28,764 bases of DNA from Candidatus Altarchaeum sp. Its GTDB lineage: Archaea; Altiarchaeota; Altiarchaeia; Altiarchaeales; Altiarchaeaceae. Every line of letters begins with the position of its first letter. Within the stretch, counting starts at the first letter, position 1. Below the pieces are notes generated by a model, which ran no database searches, was not told the DNA's origin, and saw only the letters and a list, made by a program, of their open reading frames with translations. This document shows, one piece after another, positions 7,025 to 15,299 of the stretch. The position numbers and the translations under genes are program-made. The stretch is from the NCBI GenBank assembly GCA_018260755.1, contig JAGTWP010000013.1, positions 1 through 28,764 on the forward strand. The letters run 5' to 3'.

Positions 7025-8305
7025 ATGGACACAACACTCGGAAAAATTTATAAAATTATGAATGCGCTGAGAGAAACAAAAATTCATCTCGGAGATGATG
7101 ATTTTAGTGTTGAAAATTTTAAAACAAACGGACAGCTGCTCTTTACAATAGCAAATTCCTGCCTGCACAACAGGATGCTTCTTCTTTACGGAGGAATGGG
7201 AGCAAACAAAACAACACTTATAAATGTCATAGGAAGCCGGCTTTGTAATGTTCCTTATGGTGATATGGTAAGCACAATGATAGCGGGTCATCCCGAGCAG
7301 ACCGAAGAAAAGATGATTGGTTTTATAGACCCGAGACAATGGATGAGTAAATACGAGGATGGAGATAGTATAAAAGTTATATGGACAAAGTGGGCAAAAA
7401 GCAGATGGAAGGTCATAGATGAACTTAACAGGTTTCCTCCGGGAAAGCAAAATTTATTCCACGATATTTTAAGGGCAAAACAAATTTCATACTCCGGACA
7501 AACGCTTAAAATAGAGGACTGCAGAATGTTTGCCACTATGAATCCGGAATTTAAGAGCACATATCCATTAGATGAGGCATTGCTTGACAGGGTTTCGGTT
7601 TGTATTCCTGTATATCAGCCGTCATTTAAGTATCTTCTTGACTTACTTTCCCGTCCGGCCGATATTGAGGGCCTGGTAGAGAGTGTTCCAACATTAAACG
7701 ATGCAGAATTTAATTCATTGCCTGAAATGGTTGATAATGTAAAATTTCCTCCTGTACTTCAGGTATGTACCGCTTCACTAATAAGGGATTTTGTAATACT
7801 TGAAAGAGCCCCTAATAATGATAAAACGCAATTAACGCCTTCGTCAAAACCAAGTAAAGGACTATGCACACGATACACAAAATCAAAATATTACGGAAAT
7901 TTAAATATTGTATCGTGGCAGGTTGATGAAGGATTATCCGTGAGAGCATTATTTGACATCAGGGATTTTACAAAGGCAATAGCGTTTTTGAGAGGTAGTA
8001 ATGAGGCAACGATTGCCGATTTAAAAGCAGTTGCTCCTTATATAATATGGCACAGAGTAACCCCAAACGAAACTGTTTATAATGCTCCTCCGTATTATGG
8101 AGCGGACAAATTAAAATTTATAAGCGATCTCGTTGAGAAAAGCATAAATACAACCCTCAATGAAAGAGCCGAAATAAACACAATATTCGCACAGGCAAAT
8201 GACGGAATGATTTCAACGGTTGAGGGAATAAGGAAATTAGCAAATTTTGAAGATCCGTTATGCCGGTTTGACATGATAAAATTTTTGGAAAACAAAAAGA
8301 AATAA
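7025..8305 (+). CDS. MoxR-like AAA+ ATPase
   Basis: A 426-residue cytosolic AAA+ protein. The Walker A loop is GGMGANKTT (residues 56-64), Walker B is WKVIDELNRF with the D-E pair, sensor 1 is ATMNPEF, and the arginine-finger region is YPLDEALLDRV, the arrangement of MoxR/AAA_5 proteins. The C-terminal part has the helical lid and a further 150 residues with no motif I can name. MoxR ATPases usually remodel or activate partner proteins, often through a vWA-domain partner; none is adjacent. The gene 38 bases downstream is probably in the same operon. Confidence 0.85.
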   Translation: MDTTLGKIYKIMNALRETKIHLGDDDFSVENFKTNGQLLFTIANSCLHNRMLLLYGGMGANKTTLINVIGSRLCNVPYGDMVSTMIAGHPEQTEEKMIGFIDPRQWMSKYEDGDSIKVIWTKWAKSRWKVIDELNRFPPGKQNLFHDILRAKQISYSGQTLKIEDCRMFATMNPEFKSTYPLDEALLDRVSVCIPVYQPSFKYLLDLLSRPADIEGLVESVPTLNDAEFNSLPEMVDNVKFPPVLQVCTASLIRDFVILERAPNNDKTQLTPSSKPSKGLCTRYTKSKYYGNLNIVSWQVDEGLSVRALFDIRDFTKAIAFLRGSNEATIADLKAVAPYIIWHRVTPNETVYNAPPYYGADKLKFISDLVEKSINTTLNERAEINTIFAQANDGMISTVEGIRKLANFEDPLCRFDMIKFLENKKK

Positions 8306-8343
8306 ATTTGAGAGATTAAAATTTAAAAATTTACTTTTTTAAG

Positions 8344-8835
8344 ATGTCAAATCTGTTACCTAAATATCCCTCAAGTAAGGGAATTAAGTCAAAGGAGTCA
8401 TTATACCTTCCAAGACACGATGGAAAATTTATAAGTGATAAAGGAGGACTTGACAAAAATATAATCTGGGGAGTTGAAGATGTAGTCGGCTTTATTTTTC
8501 CGAAAATTTATCAGCCGAAGTATAATGAAATTGCCATAAAATTTATAAATTTTGTTCTTGAATACGAAAAGACAGGAAAGGAAGAAATCACAAAATTTGT
8601 AAAGGACAATAATTATTCCCGTTCAACACTTGAAAACGAGATAATCCCGAAGATGGTTAGTTTTGGATTATTGAAGCGGGAAAGAGAGCAAGCAAAATCT
8701 GGAAAAAGCAGATTTCTCATTCTTTCGGACTCACTTACATTTTCAAACTATCTGGAAAGAATAGCCAGCGCATGGAGTATGGTTGTTTTAACCGCAAGAC
8801 AAAAAAGAAAAGTGAAAAATAAGGATAAAATTTAA
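8344..8835 (+). CDS. Hypothetical protein with a probable winged-helix domain
   Basis: A 163-residue basic, soluble protein that I do not recognise by family. The N-terminal 45 residues are polar and Gly/Lys-rich. Residues about 55-125 look like a winged helix: an EYEKTGKEEITKFVKDN helix pair, RSTLENEIIPKMVSFG as a recognition helix, then LLKREREQ and SRFLILSD as wing strands. The C terminus is strongly basic (RQKRKVKNKDK). It follows the MoxR-like gene by 38 bases and converges on the aIF2 gamma gene with a 24-base gap. The position suggests it is the client or nucleic-acid adaptor of the ATPase. Confidence 0.65.
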   Translation: MSNLLPKYPSSKGIKSKESLYLPRHDGKFISDKGGLDKNIIWGVEDVVGFIFPKIYQPKYNEIAIKFINFVLEYEKTGKEEITKFVKDNNYSRSTLENEIIPKMVSFGLLKREREQAKSGKSRFLILSDSLTFSNYLERIASAWSMVVLTARQKRKVKNKDKI

Positions 8836-8859
8836 ATTTTTAAAATTTTTTCTCAATTT

Positions 8860-10218
8860 TCATTTCACAATCCCATAACCAATTAAACGCCATGTCATTT
8901 TAAACCTCCTTCCAATCGCAATTCTCTGGCCTTTTTCAACACTGACCGGATGAGATAATTCTATTTCTCCTTTTTTAACATTTTTTATAGTGCCAATACG
9001 CAATGCCGTGCCAACACTTATCATCAGATTTTCATTCTGAGCAAGTGGTTTTATTTCGCCGGTTGTTATTAAATTTTTGAATAAATTTATCTTTACATTC
9101 AATTTATAAACAACTTCGGGTAATGTTTCTTTTAAGCCGACAACATTTCCTGTAATTCCATCACCTTTTGTTATGGATGGATCTAAGGTTGTACCTACAC
9201 TTATTAATCCCCCTGGTTTTGCAATGTCAATTTTTATATTTCCTGTATGTAGTTCAACGACTTTTGTAGTAAGCGGATGAAATTTATTCTTTATTGCAAT
9301 CCCGGGTTTTATCTCTATTTCATCACCAATCTTTATACGTCCTCTAAGTATGCTTCCGCCGATAACTCCTCCGTTTAGTTTGGAGATATTTTTTCCCGGT
9401 CTGTTAACATCAAATGACCTGATTACATGCATATACAACGGTTGACTTTCATTATTCCTTTTTTCTTCAATTTGTTTTTCGATCATATCCTTGATTGTTT
9501 TAAGCAGCACATCTATGTTAGCATTATATGTTGCTGCTATCGGAATAATCGGAGCATCTGGAAATGCATCCTTAACAAAATTTTTTATCTGAATGTAATT
9601 TTCTTTTGCTTCTTCCTTTGATACAAGGTCAACTTTGTTTTGAACGATAATAACATTTTTTATCCCCAATACGGATAAAGCAGTAAGGTGTTCCGCTGTT
9701 TGCGGCTGTGGACATTTTTCATTTGCACCGATAACAAGAATTGCTCCGTCCATTACTGCAGCACCCGAAAGCATTACTGCCATTAAACTTTCGTGTCCGG
9801 GGGTATCAACAATAGAAATTTTCCTTAAAAATTTTGTCTTACTGCCACAATGCTCGCATGTCTTTTTTGAAGTGAAACATTCCGGCTCCGAACACTTCGG
9901 ACATTTATAAATTGAGAAATCTGCATATCCGATTCTGATAGTAATTCCTCTGTCTAATTCTTCACTATATTTACTCGTCCAGACACCACTTAACGCCTTT
10001 GCTATTGTTGTCTTTCCATGATCTACATGTCCTATTAATCCGATATTCCATTCCGACTGCGTATTTTCTTCAATGCATTCTTCTGTTTTTCCTTCATATA
10101 CATTTTTTTTATCTATTTCCCCTGATATCTCTTTAACAGCTGTGGTTTTAGGAGCGTCTTTTTTACTATTATTTTCTTTCTTGGACGCATCCTTTTTATT
10201 TTTCTTTTTTTCTACCAT
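8860..10218 (-). CDS. eif2g: Translation initiation factor aIF2 subunit gamma
   Basis: GTPase core of the aIF2 complex, which delivers Met-tRNAi to the small ribosomal subunit. G1 is GHVDHGKTT (residues 63-71), G3 is DTPGHE and G4 is NKVD. Between G1 and G3 sits the zinc knuckle CPKCSEPE...CEHCG typical of gamma subunits and absent from EF-Tu. Beta-barrel domains II and III follow (RPGKNISKLNGGVIGGSI and later segments). The protein is 452 residues long because of a Lys/Glu-rich disordered N-terminal tail of about 55 residues; most archaeal homologues start close to the G domain. It lies 15 bases after eS6 and is co-transcribed with it. Confidence 0.96.
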   Translation of the reverse strand: MVEKKKNKKDASKKENNSKKDAPKTTAVKEISGEIDKKNVYEGKTEECIEENTQSEWNIGLIGHVDHGKTTIAKALSGVWTSKYSEELDRGITIRIGYADFSIYKCPKCSEPECFTSKKTCEHCGSKTKFLRKISIVDTPGHESLMAVMLSGAAVMDGAILVIGANEKCPQPQTAEHLTALSVLGIKNVIIVQNKVDLVSKEEAKENYIQIKNFVKDAFPDAPIIPIAATYNANIDVLLKTIKDMIEKQIEEKRNNESQPLYMHVIRSFDVNRPGKNISKLNGGVIGGSILRGRIKIGDEIEIKPGIAIKNKFHPLTTKVVELHTGNIKIDIAKPGGLISVGTTLDPSITKGDGITGNVVGLKETLPEVVYKLNVKINLFKNLITTGEIKPLAQNENLMISVGTALRIGTIKNVKKGEIELSHPVSVEKGQRIAIGRRFKMTWRLIGYGIVK

Positions 10219-10233
10219 TATTTTTATCTTTTA

Positions 10234-10617
10234 TTATTCTTTTTTCGGAGAAATTTTTTCTAAAATTTCCTCAATAGGAACATCTCCTTTTTTAATGATT
10301 TTTGCATTTATCTGAGATGTATTTTTATGTGTCCTTTCCCCCGCATAAGTTCTTCTCTTTCTGTCTCTTCCTTCTCCGACCATAACTGCTGCTCTTTCCT
10401 GGTGTATTCCTTTTTTCATAGGAAAGCCGGCAATATCACTCCCTCCTGTAATTTGTACTTCGTATCCGGGAATTCCGATTACGGAACAATCAACTTTATC
10501 ACCGATTCCGAAATTCAAAAAATTTTCACTCTTTTTTTCATCCAGTGCTACCTGGTATGTTTTTTTGTTTTCCCCGTCATTCATGACTAATTTAAAGCCA
10601 ATTTGTTTGACTGCCAT
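10234..10617 (-). CDS. rps6e: 30S ribosomal protein eS6
   Basis: A small-subunit protein specific to archaea and eukaryotes, 127 residues, the normal archaeal length. The core GGSDIAGFPMKKGIHQ is the eS6 hallmark, followed by the basic RDRKRRTYAGERTHKNTSQ segment. The N terminus MAVKQIGFKLVM begins directly at the ATG, preceded by an A/T-rich leader (aaataaaATGG) and no Shine-Dalgarno. It is the first gene of the eS6-aIF2 gamma pair, an arrangement seen in other archaea. Confidence 0.95.
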   Translation of the reverse strand: MAVKQIGFKLVMNDGENKKTYQVALDEKKSENFLNFGIGDKVDCSVIGIPGYEVQITGGSDIAGFPMKKGIHQERAAVMVGEGRDRKRRTYAGERTHKNTSQINAKIIKKGDVPIEEILEKISPKKE

Positions 10618-10736
10618 TTTATTTGTTTAATTTAACCTGTAATTTTATTATAAATTTTTTTATTGTTATATAAAGTATGATAATCTTTTTAAATTTTATA
10701 AATTTATCTTTTATTGTATTATTACATTTGATTTAA

Positions 10737-10790
10737 AATTTAAGTGTAAATTTAAGTGTAAATTTAAGTGTAAAATTTTAGGTGTAAAAT
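10737..10790. repeat. 12-bp tandem repeat between eS6 and tRNA-Ser
   Basis: The unit aaatttaagtgt is repeated about four times, the last copy degenerate (ttttaggtgt). It ends two bases before the 3' end of tRNA-Ser, so it lies in the trailer of that tRNA and upstream of the eS6 gene on the same strand. No coding capacity or known motif. Confidence 0.75.
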
Positions 10791-10792
10791 TT

Positions 10793-10874
10793 CGCCGAGA
10801 CAGAGATTCGAACTCTGGGGGCCTTTCAGCCACACGCTTTCCAGGCGTGCGCACTACCACTATGCGACCTCGGC
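10793..10874 (-). tRNA. tRNA-Ser (anticodon GGA)
   Basis: Class II tRNA. On the minus strand the acceptor arms GCCGAGG and TCTCGGC pair (one G-T), with discriminator G. The anticodon stem is CACGC/GCGTG with loop CTGGAAA, giving anticodon GGA. A long variable arm (TGGCTGAAAGGCC region) is present, as required for Ser. The T arm is standard, with loop TTCGAAT. No CCA is encoded and no intron is seen. Confidence 0.95.
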
Positions 10875-10888
10875 ATAAAACACATTTT

Positions 10889-10896
10889 TATTTAAA
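10889..10896 (-). promoter_or_regulatory. Possible TATA box for tRNA-Ser
   Basis: On the minus strand TTTAAATA lies 15-22 bases upstream of the mature tRNA-Ser 5' end. Transcription starting a few bases before the mature end would put it at about the archaeal TATA position. The whole gap is A/T-rich, so this is only a candidate. Confidence 0.3.
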
Positions 10897-10973
10897 AAAT
10901 TATTATTCTATTCCTAATAATTACCATAAATATTTAACTTAATTAAATTAAGATTAACTTAAATACTGCCAAA

Positions 10974-11816
10974 ATGAAAATATATATTGATGGAAAATTT
11001 TACGATAAGGAAGAAGCAAAAATTTCCGTATTTGACCATGGATTTTTATACGGTGACGGTGTATTTGAAGGAATCAGGGCATACAACGGGAAAATTTTCG
11101 GAGTGGATGAGCACATTGACAGAATTTTTGCGTCGGCACAATATATAAAATTACAAATTCCGATGACAAAGAAAGAAATTAAGGAAGCACTTTACAAAAC
11201 ACTTGAAGCAAACGCTCTGAAGGATGCTTATATACGATTAGTTGTAAGCAGAGGTATTGGGGATTTGGGATTAGATCCGAGAAAATGCCCGAATCCATGT
11301 GTAATTATAATCGCAACATACTGGGGGGCAATGTACGGGGATTTGTACAGCAAAGGTATTAAAGTAATAACCGCCTCAACGAGAAGAATTCCTCCGCAGT
11401 GTCTTGATGTCAAGGCAAAAACACTAAACTATTTAAATAACATACTTGCAAAAATTGAGACATTTGCTGTTCAGGCAGACGAGGCATTAATGCTGGATGT
11501 TGATGGATTTGTAAGCGAGGGAACAGGAGATAATGTTTTTGTTATTAAGGATGGGAAAATTTTAACACCTTCAATGGATTCATCAATATTATCAGGGGTA
11601 ACCAGAAAGACAGTTATAGACATAGCAAAAAATTTAAATATTGAAGTTGCGGAAAGAAAATTAACATTGCTTGAAATTTATAACGCCGATGAAACATTTA
11701 TGACTGGAACGGCAGCAGAGGTTATTCCGATAAGAGAAGTTGACGGAAGAAAAATAAAAAATTGTCCGGGAGAAATCACAATGAAAATTATAGAGGAATT
11801 TAGAAAGATAAGATAA
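10974..11816 (+). CDS. ilvE: Branched-chain amino acid aminotransferase
   Basis: PLP enzyme of fold type IV, which converts 2-oxo acids to Val, Leu and Ile. The 280-residue protein shows the DHGFLYGDGVFEGIRAYNGKIF segment near the N terminus and the PLP-lysine context KAKTLNYLNNILAK, with K149 the likely Schiff-base residue. EGTGDNVFVIKDG and FMTGTAAEVIPI form the phosphate and substrate pocket, as in class IV aminotransferases. A D-amino-acid aminotransferase is less likely given the NYLNN segment and length. It ends nine bases before tRNA-Leu and belongs to the same pathway as ilvN, 5.5 kb away. Confidence 0.93.
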   Translation: MKIYIDGKFYDKEEAKISVFDHGFLYGDGVFEGIRAYNGKIFGVDEHIDRIFASAQYIKLQIPMTKKEIKEALYKTLEANALKDAYIRLVVSRGIGDLGLDPRKCPNPCVIIIATYWGAMYGDLYSKGIKVITASTRRIPPQCLDVKAKTLNYLNNILAKIETFAVQADEALMLDVDGFVSEGTGDNVFVIKDGKILTPSMDSSILSGVTRKTVIDIAKNLNIEVAERKLTLLEIYNADETFMTGTAAEVIPIREVDGRKIKNCPGEITMKIIEEFRKIR

Positions 11817-11825
11817 AAATAATTT

Positions 11826-11909
11826 GCGGGGGTACCCAAGCGGTCAACGGGGCAGGACTTAAGATCCTGTGTGCGTAAGCCTTCGTGGGTTCGATTCCCA
11901 TCCCCCGCA
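11826..11909 (+). tRNA. tRNA-Leu (anticodon TAA)
   Basis: Class II tRNA with perfect acceptor arms GCGGGGG/CCCCCGC and discriminator A. The anticodon stem CAGGA/TCCTG encloses the loop CTTAAGA, giving anticodon TAA, and a long variable arm follows. The T loop is TTCGATT. No intron and no CCA. It begins nine bases after the ilvE stop, so it is probably transcribed together with ilvE. Confidence 0.95.
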
Positions 11910-11934
11910 TAAAATTTGAAAATTTAAAGAAATT

Positions 11935-12084
11935 CGCTCACATACCTATGAACATTAAACTTTTGTGTTTTGCATTTTTAGTGTATTTGACTTAATTTAT
12001 ATTTGAGTTTGTGCTTGAATTTTAAAATTTGCAAAACTTCAACAATGTATTTTATCTCTATCAGTGAATATCAACATAAGAGCG
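11935..12084 (-). mobile_element. Dispersed repeat, family A copy 2 (inverted)
   Basis: The reverse complement matches 4026-4177 over its full 150 bp at roughly 90% identity, with a handful of substitutions and 1-4-base indels. It has the same CGCTC...GAGCG ends. It fills the gap between tRNA-Leu and the ribosomal operon. The two copies face each other across about 7.8 kb, so they could support inversion of the ilvN-to-ilvE block. Confidence 0.7.
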
Positions 12085-12095
12085 AAAATTTTTAA

Positions 12096-12130
12096 ATTAC
12101 CGGTGATTTTTGGGGTGGCTGAATAGTTAC
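12096..12130 (+). mobile_element. Truncated right end of family B TIR element
   Basis: The last bases ggtggctgaatagttac are identical to the right ends of the elements at 6868-6968 and 21531-21774, and the preceding ttaccggtgattttt resembles their subterminal sequence. No matching left end is present; the family A repeat ends 11 bases upstream. It appears to be a decayed or interrupted copy. From here to the uL24 start I see only A/T-rich sequence, presumably holding the operon promoter. Confidence 0.65.
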
Positions 12131-12256
12131 TTTTATTTTTTTGAAAAGGCAAAATTTTTATTAATCTTTTTAATTTATACTGCTAATTATTAAACCCTAT
12201 TTTATTAACAAAATTAAATTTTATTTAAAGATTTTAAATTCAACAAGCATTTAAAG

Positions 12257-12655
12257 ATGGTAACAGCAATAAAGAGCAGTAAGCCGAGAAAGCAGAGGAA
12301 ATTTTTATACAATGCAGCATTACATGTGAGACACAGAATGCTCGCAGGACATTTAAGTGAAGAATTAAGTAATAAATATGCCCGCAGATCACTTCCGATA
12401 AGGCAGAAAGATACTGTAAAAATAATGAGGGGGGATTATAAAGGAAAAGAAGGAGAAGTTACAAAAGTGAATACAAAAAAATTTAAAATTTATATAAACG
12501 GAATCACTGTCCGAAAGAGCAACGGAAAGGATGCACTTGTTCCGATCCATCCTTCAAATTGTATGCTTACTGATATCTATTTAGACGATAGAATGCGAAG
12601 GGAAATTTTATCAAGAACATCGCCAGAAGTAAAAGAAGAAACAAAGAAAATTTAA
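12257..12655 (+). CDS. rpl24: 50S ribosomal protein uL24
   Basis: First gene of the ribosomal operon in this window, 132 residues. The archaeal N-terminal extension (SKPRKQRKFLYNAALHVRHR) precedes the KOW motif KIMRGDYKGKEGEVTKVN. The segment following it (GITVRKSNGKDALVPIHPSNC) is typical of the archaeal/eukaryotic form. uS17 and uL14, the usual upstream neighbours, are absent; instead there is repeat sequence and tRNA-Leu. The ATG follows catttaaag with no Shine-Dalgarno. Confidence 0.95.
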   Translation: MVTAIKSSKPRKQRKFLYNAALHVRHRMLAGHLSEELSNKYARRSLPIRQKDTVKIMRGDYKGKEGEVTKVNTKKFKIYINGITVRKSNGKDALVPIHPSNCMLTDIYLDDRMRREILSRTSPEVKEETKKI

Positions 12656-12708
12656 ATCATAAATTTAAAAAATAATCCTAAAATTCATAATTAAAACATC
12701 ATTGTAAA

Positions 12709-13485
12709 ATGACCATAAAAAGAATAGCAGTTGGATTAGGCAAGTATCCTAAAAAATTAGTAACGCCAAGAGGGCCTCACAAAAAGTATGAGTCTTATGC
12801 ATTGACTTATATAATCAGAGACTTATTAAAATTTGCAGGTAATAGTAGAGAAACAGATAAAATTTTGCGGGAAGGAAATGTAGTTGTAGATGGCAGAGTA
12901 ATAAAAGACGGAAATTTCGGAATTGGTCTTATGGATGTCATTTCATTTCCGAAAATAAACAAACATTACCTCATGATGCCTTCAACAATCAAATCAAAGG
13001 ATATATTTCTCAAAGAAATAAACGAAGAGGGCGCAAAAATTAAATTAGCAAAGGTTACGGAAAAACAGATTATAAAAGACGGCAAAATTCAAATTTCCAC
13101 TAGTGATGGTTATGTTTTTTTTGTTAATAAAGATGAAAATAATATAAATACAAAAGATACGATTGTTTTTGACATTTCTGCAAAAAAGAGGACAGTCAGG
13201 GAAATTTTAAAATTCAAAGAAGGAGCGGCTGTTCTGATAACACATGGCAGAAACAAGGGAAACGGAGGAAAAATTACCTTTATCAACAAGGGAACCAAAG
13301 ATATTCTTTCAACAACAAAGGTAGGAGATATTGAAACATCAACCGACTATATATTTGTTATCGGTGAAGAAACACCATTAATATCCGTTAATACTGATAA
13401 TACAAATACTCCTGGTAGTGCTACTGATAATATATCTAATACCGGCACACCCGAAAATGCTGATAGTATAAGCAATATAAATTAA
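12709..13485 (+). CDS. rps4e: 30S ribosomal protein eS4
   Basis: A 258-residue archaeal/eukaryotic S4e. The N-terminal basic part (PRGPHKKYESYALTYIIRDLL) leads to an S4-type RNA-binding fold (about 36-100, with REGNVVVDGRVIKDGNFGIGLMDVI), then a central domain, then a KOW-like stretch (AAVLITHGRNKGNGGKITFI). The last 30 or so residues are an Asn/Thr/Ser-rich disordered tail unlike the rest of the protein, another low-complexity tail on a ribosomal protein here. It sits in the conserved order uL24-eS4-uL5. Confidence 0.95.
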   Translation: MTIKRIAVGLGKYPKKLVTPRGPHKKYESYALTYIIRDLLKFAGNSRETDKILREGNVVVDGRVIKDGNFGIGLMDVISFPKINKHYLMMPSTIKSKDIFLKEINEEGAKIKLAKVTEKQIIKDGKIQISTSDGYVFFVNKDENNINTKDTIVFDISAKKRTVREILKFKEGAAVLITHGRNKGNGGKITFINKGTKDILSTTKVGDIETSTDYIFVIGEETPLISVNTDNTNTPGSATDNISNTGTPENADSISNIN

Positions 13486-13523
13486 TCAAACAAAAATAGT
13501 GCATATTCAACAAAACATTAACA

Positions 13524-14054
13524 ATGGAAACAGATACGCAACAAAATCCAATGAGGGACCTGAAAATAGAAAAGGTTGTGCTTAATATTGGTGTCGGGCA
13601 AGCAGGTGAGAGGGTAGAAAAAGCAGGAAAATTACTTAACATGCTTACAAAAAGAAAATTTGTAAAGACCATAAGCAGGAAAAGAATCCCCGCATGGAAT
13701 CTTAAAAAGAACGAAGCAATCGGCGTAAAGGTAACATTACGGGGGAAAGAGGCAGAAGAAATGTTACGAAGATGTCTTGAAGCGGCAGACAGGAAGGTTA
13801 AGCCGACTTGTTTTAACGGAGAAAATTTTTCATTCGGAATCAAAGAATATATTGATATTCCCGGAATGAAATATAATATGGATATCGGAAATTTCGGGCT
13901 GGATGTATGTACGAGGGTTGAAAGGAATGGCTATAACATTATGAGGAGAAGGGAAAAACGCCAAATTTCAAATACCCGCAGGGTGAAAAGTAAAGAAACA
14001 GAGGATTTTATCACAAAGAAATTTAATGTAGGTATCATAACAAAAGAAGAATAA
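13524..14054 (+). CDS. rpl5: 50S ribosomal protein uL5
   Basis: A 176-residue 5S rRNA-binding protein of the central protuberance. Recognisable segments are [25 protein letters not shown] at the start (after a short polar leader), the [26 protein letters not shown] block, and [16 protein letters not shown]. The archaeal-type C terminus includes [14 protein letters not shown]. It lies between eS4 and uS14 as in other archaea. Confidence 0.95.
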   Translation: METDTQQNPMRDLKIEKVVLNIGVGQAGERVEKAGKLLNMLTKRKFVKTISRKRIPAWNLKKNEAIGVKVTLRGKEAEEMLRRCLEAADRKVKPTCFNGENFSFGIKEYIDIPGMKYNMDIGNFGLDVCTRVERNGYNIMRRREKRQISNTRRVKSKETEDFITKKFNVGIITKEE

Positions 14055-14074
14055 ATAAAAAATTTCATTTTAAA

Positions 14075-14236
14075 ATGGAAAAAACCGAAAATCAAAATAA
14101 AAAGAAAAAATTTGCAAAGGATAAATGCGAGATATGTAAAAATAGCAGAGGGATGATTCATAAACACGGATTAAATATATGCAGGCGATGCTTTAGGGAG
14201 GTAGCAACAAGTATTGGATTTAAAAAATACAGTTAA
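14075..14236 (+). CDS. rps14: 30S ribosomal protein uS14 (zinc-binding form)
   Basis: A short gene of 53 residues with a Lys-rich N terminus, then the zinc knuckles C18-x2-C21 and C36-x2-C39 (CEIC...CRRC), and the invariant C-terminal end [15 protein letters not shown]. This is the short zinc form found in archaea. It lies 20 bases after uL5 and 65 bases before uS8, its conserved position. The ATG follows cattttaaaATGG. Confidence 0.95.
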   Translation: MEKTENQNKKKKFAKDKCEICKNSRGMIHKHGLNICRRCFREVATSIGFKKYS

Positions 14237-14301
14237 ATAAAAAATAAATAAAGAACGATTAATAAAAGAATACGATTAATAAAATTTATAAATTTTTCAA
14301 G

Positions 14302-14691
14302 ATGAGCAGAGATACACTTAACGATGCATTATCAACCATAAAAAATTATGAAGTATTGGGAAAAGAAGGGTGTGCAATTAGACCGTCATCAAAGTTATTA
14401 ATAGAAGTCCTGAAAATTTTTCAGAAGAATAACTTTATCGGTGACTTTGAGGTTGTTGAAACAGTTCCGGGAGGAGAAATAAAAATAAATTTAGCCCACA
14501 AAATAAATAATTGTGGTGTTGTAAAGCCAAGATTTTATGCAAAAAATAATGATATTATGCGGTGGGAGATGAGATATCTTCCTGCAATGAATTTCGGATT
14601 GCTGATCATTTCAACTTCAAAAGGCATTATGACTCACAAAGAAGCAAAAGATAATAATCTCGGAGGGTCATTATTGGCTTATATATATTAA
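14302..14691 (+). CDS. rps8: 30S ribosomal protein uS8
   Basis: A 129-residue protein that binds helix 21 of 16S rRNA and often autoregulates the spc operon. The N terminus DTLNDALSTIKNYEVLGKEGC and the pattern PSSKLLIEVLKIFQKNNFIGDFE are characteristic. The C-terminal block MNFGLLIISTSKGIMTHKEAK, followed by GGSLLAYIY, is the archaeal uS8 signature. The length is normal for archaea. Confidence 0.95.
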   Translation: MSRDTLNDALSTIKNYEVLGKEGCAIRPSSKLLIEVLKIFQKNNFIGDFEVVETVPGGEIKINLAHKINNCGVVKPRFYAKNNDIMRWEMRYLPAMNFGLLIISTSKGIMTHKEAKDNNLGGSLLAYIY

Positions 14692-14724
14692 TTAATTTCA
14701 TTCGTTTATTTGACAAGATTAAAA

Positions 14725-15258
14725 ATGGAAGATAAAATTTCAATTCCTCAGGGAACAGATGTTGAAATCGTAAATAATATAATAAAAGTAAAAGGAAAAT
14801 TTGGTACTATCGATAAAAAATTTAATTTATATGATTTAGAGATAAATGTCAAAGAAGGAAATGTTATTATATCTGTAAAGACAGATAAAAAAAGAGAAAA
14901 AAAGTTATTAAATACCTATTGTTCTCACATAAACAACATGATAAAAGGAGTAAATAAGAAGGTGATTTATAAATTAAAACTGGTCTTTTCGCATTTTCCC
15001 GTTTCACTTGAGCCCAAAGGCAGCGAATTAGTAATTAAAAATTTTTTAGGTGAAAAAGCACCGCGAAAAGCAAAAATTTTAGATGGTGTTGATGTGAAAG
15101 TCAAGGGAAAGGATTTAACTGTTGAAGGGGTGGATATAGAAAAGGTCTCACAAACAGCTGCGAATATTGAGCATGCCGGAAAAATTTTACATAAAGACAG
15201 GAGGGTATTTCAGGATGGAATATATATAACTGAAAAAGACGGAATACTTATAAAATAA
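14725..15258 (+). CDS. rpl6: 50S ribosomal protein uL6
   Basis: A 177-residue protein with two uL6 repeats near the GTPase-associated centre. It starts MEDKISIPQGTDVEIVNNIIKVKG, the normal family beginning, so I use the ATG at 14725 rather than the TTG five codons upstream at 14710. The second domain contains NFLGEKAPRKAKILDGVDVKV and the late HKDRRVFQDGIY, both typical. It lies 33 bases after uS8. Confidence 0.95.
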   Translation: MEDKISIPQGTDVEIVNNIIKVKGKFGTIDKKFNLYDLEINVKEGNVIISVKTDKKREKKLLNTYCSHINNMIKGVNKKVIYKLKLVFSHFPVSLEPKGSELVIKNFLGEKAPRKAKILDGVDVKVKGKDLTVEGVDIEKVSQTAANIEHAGKILHKDRRVFQDGIYITEKDGILIK

Positions 15259-15299
15259 TTAACAGTTAATAAATTTTAATAAATTTTCATTTTAAAAAG

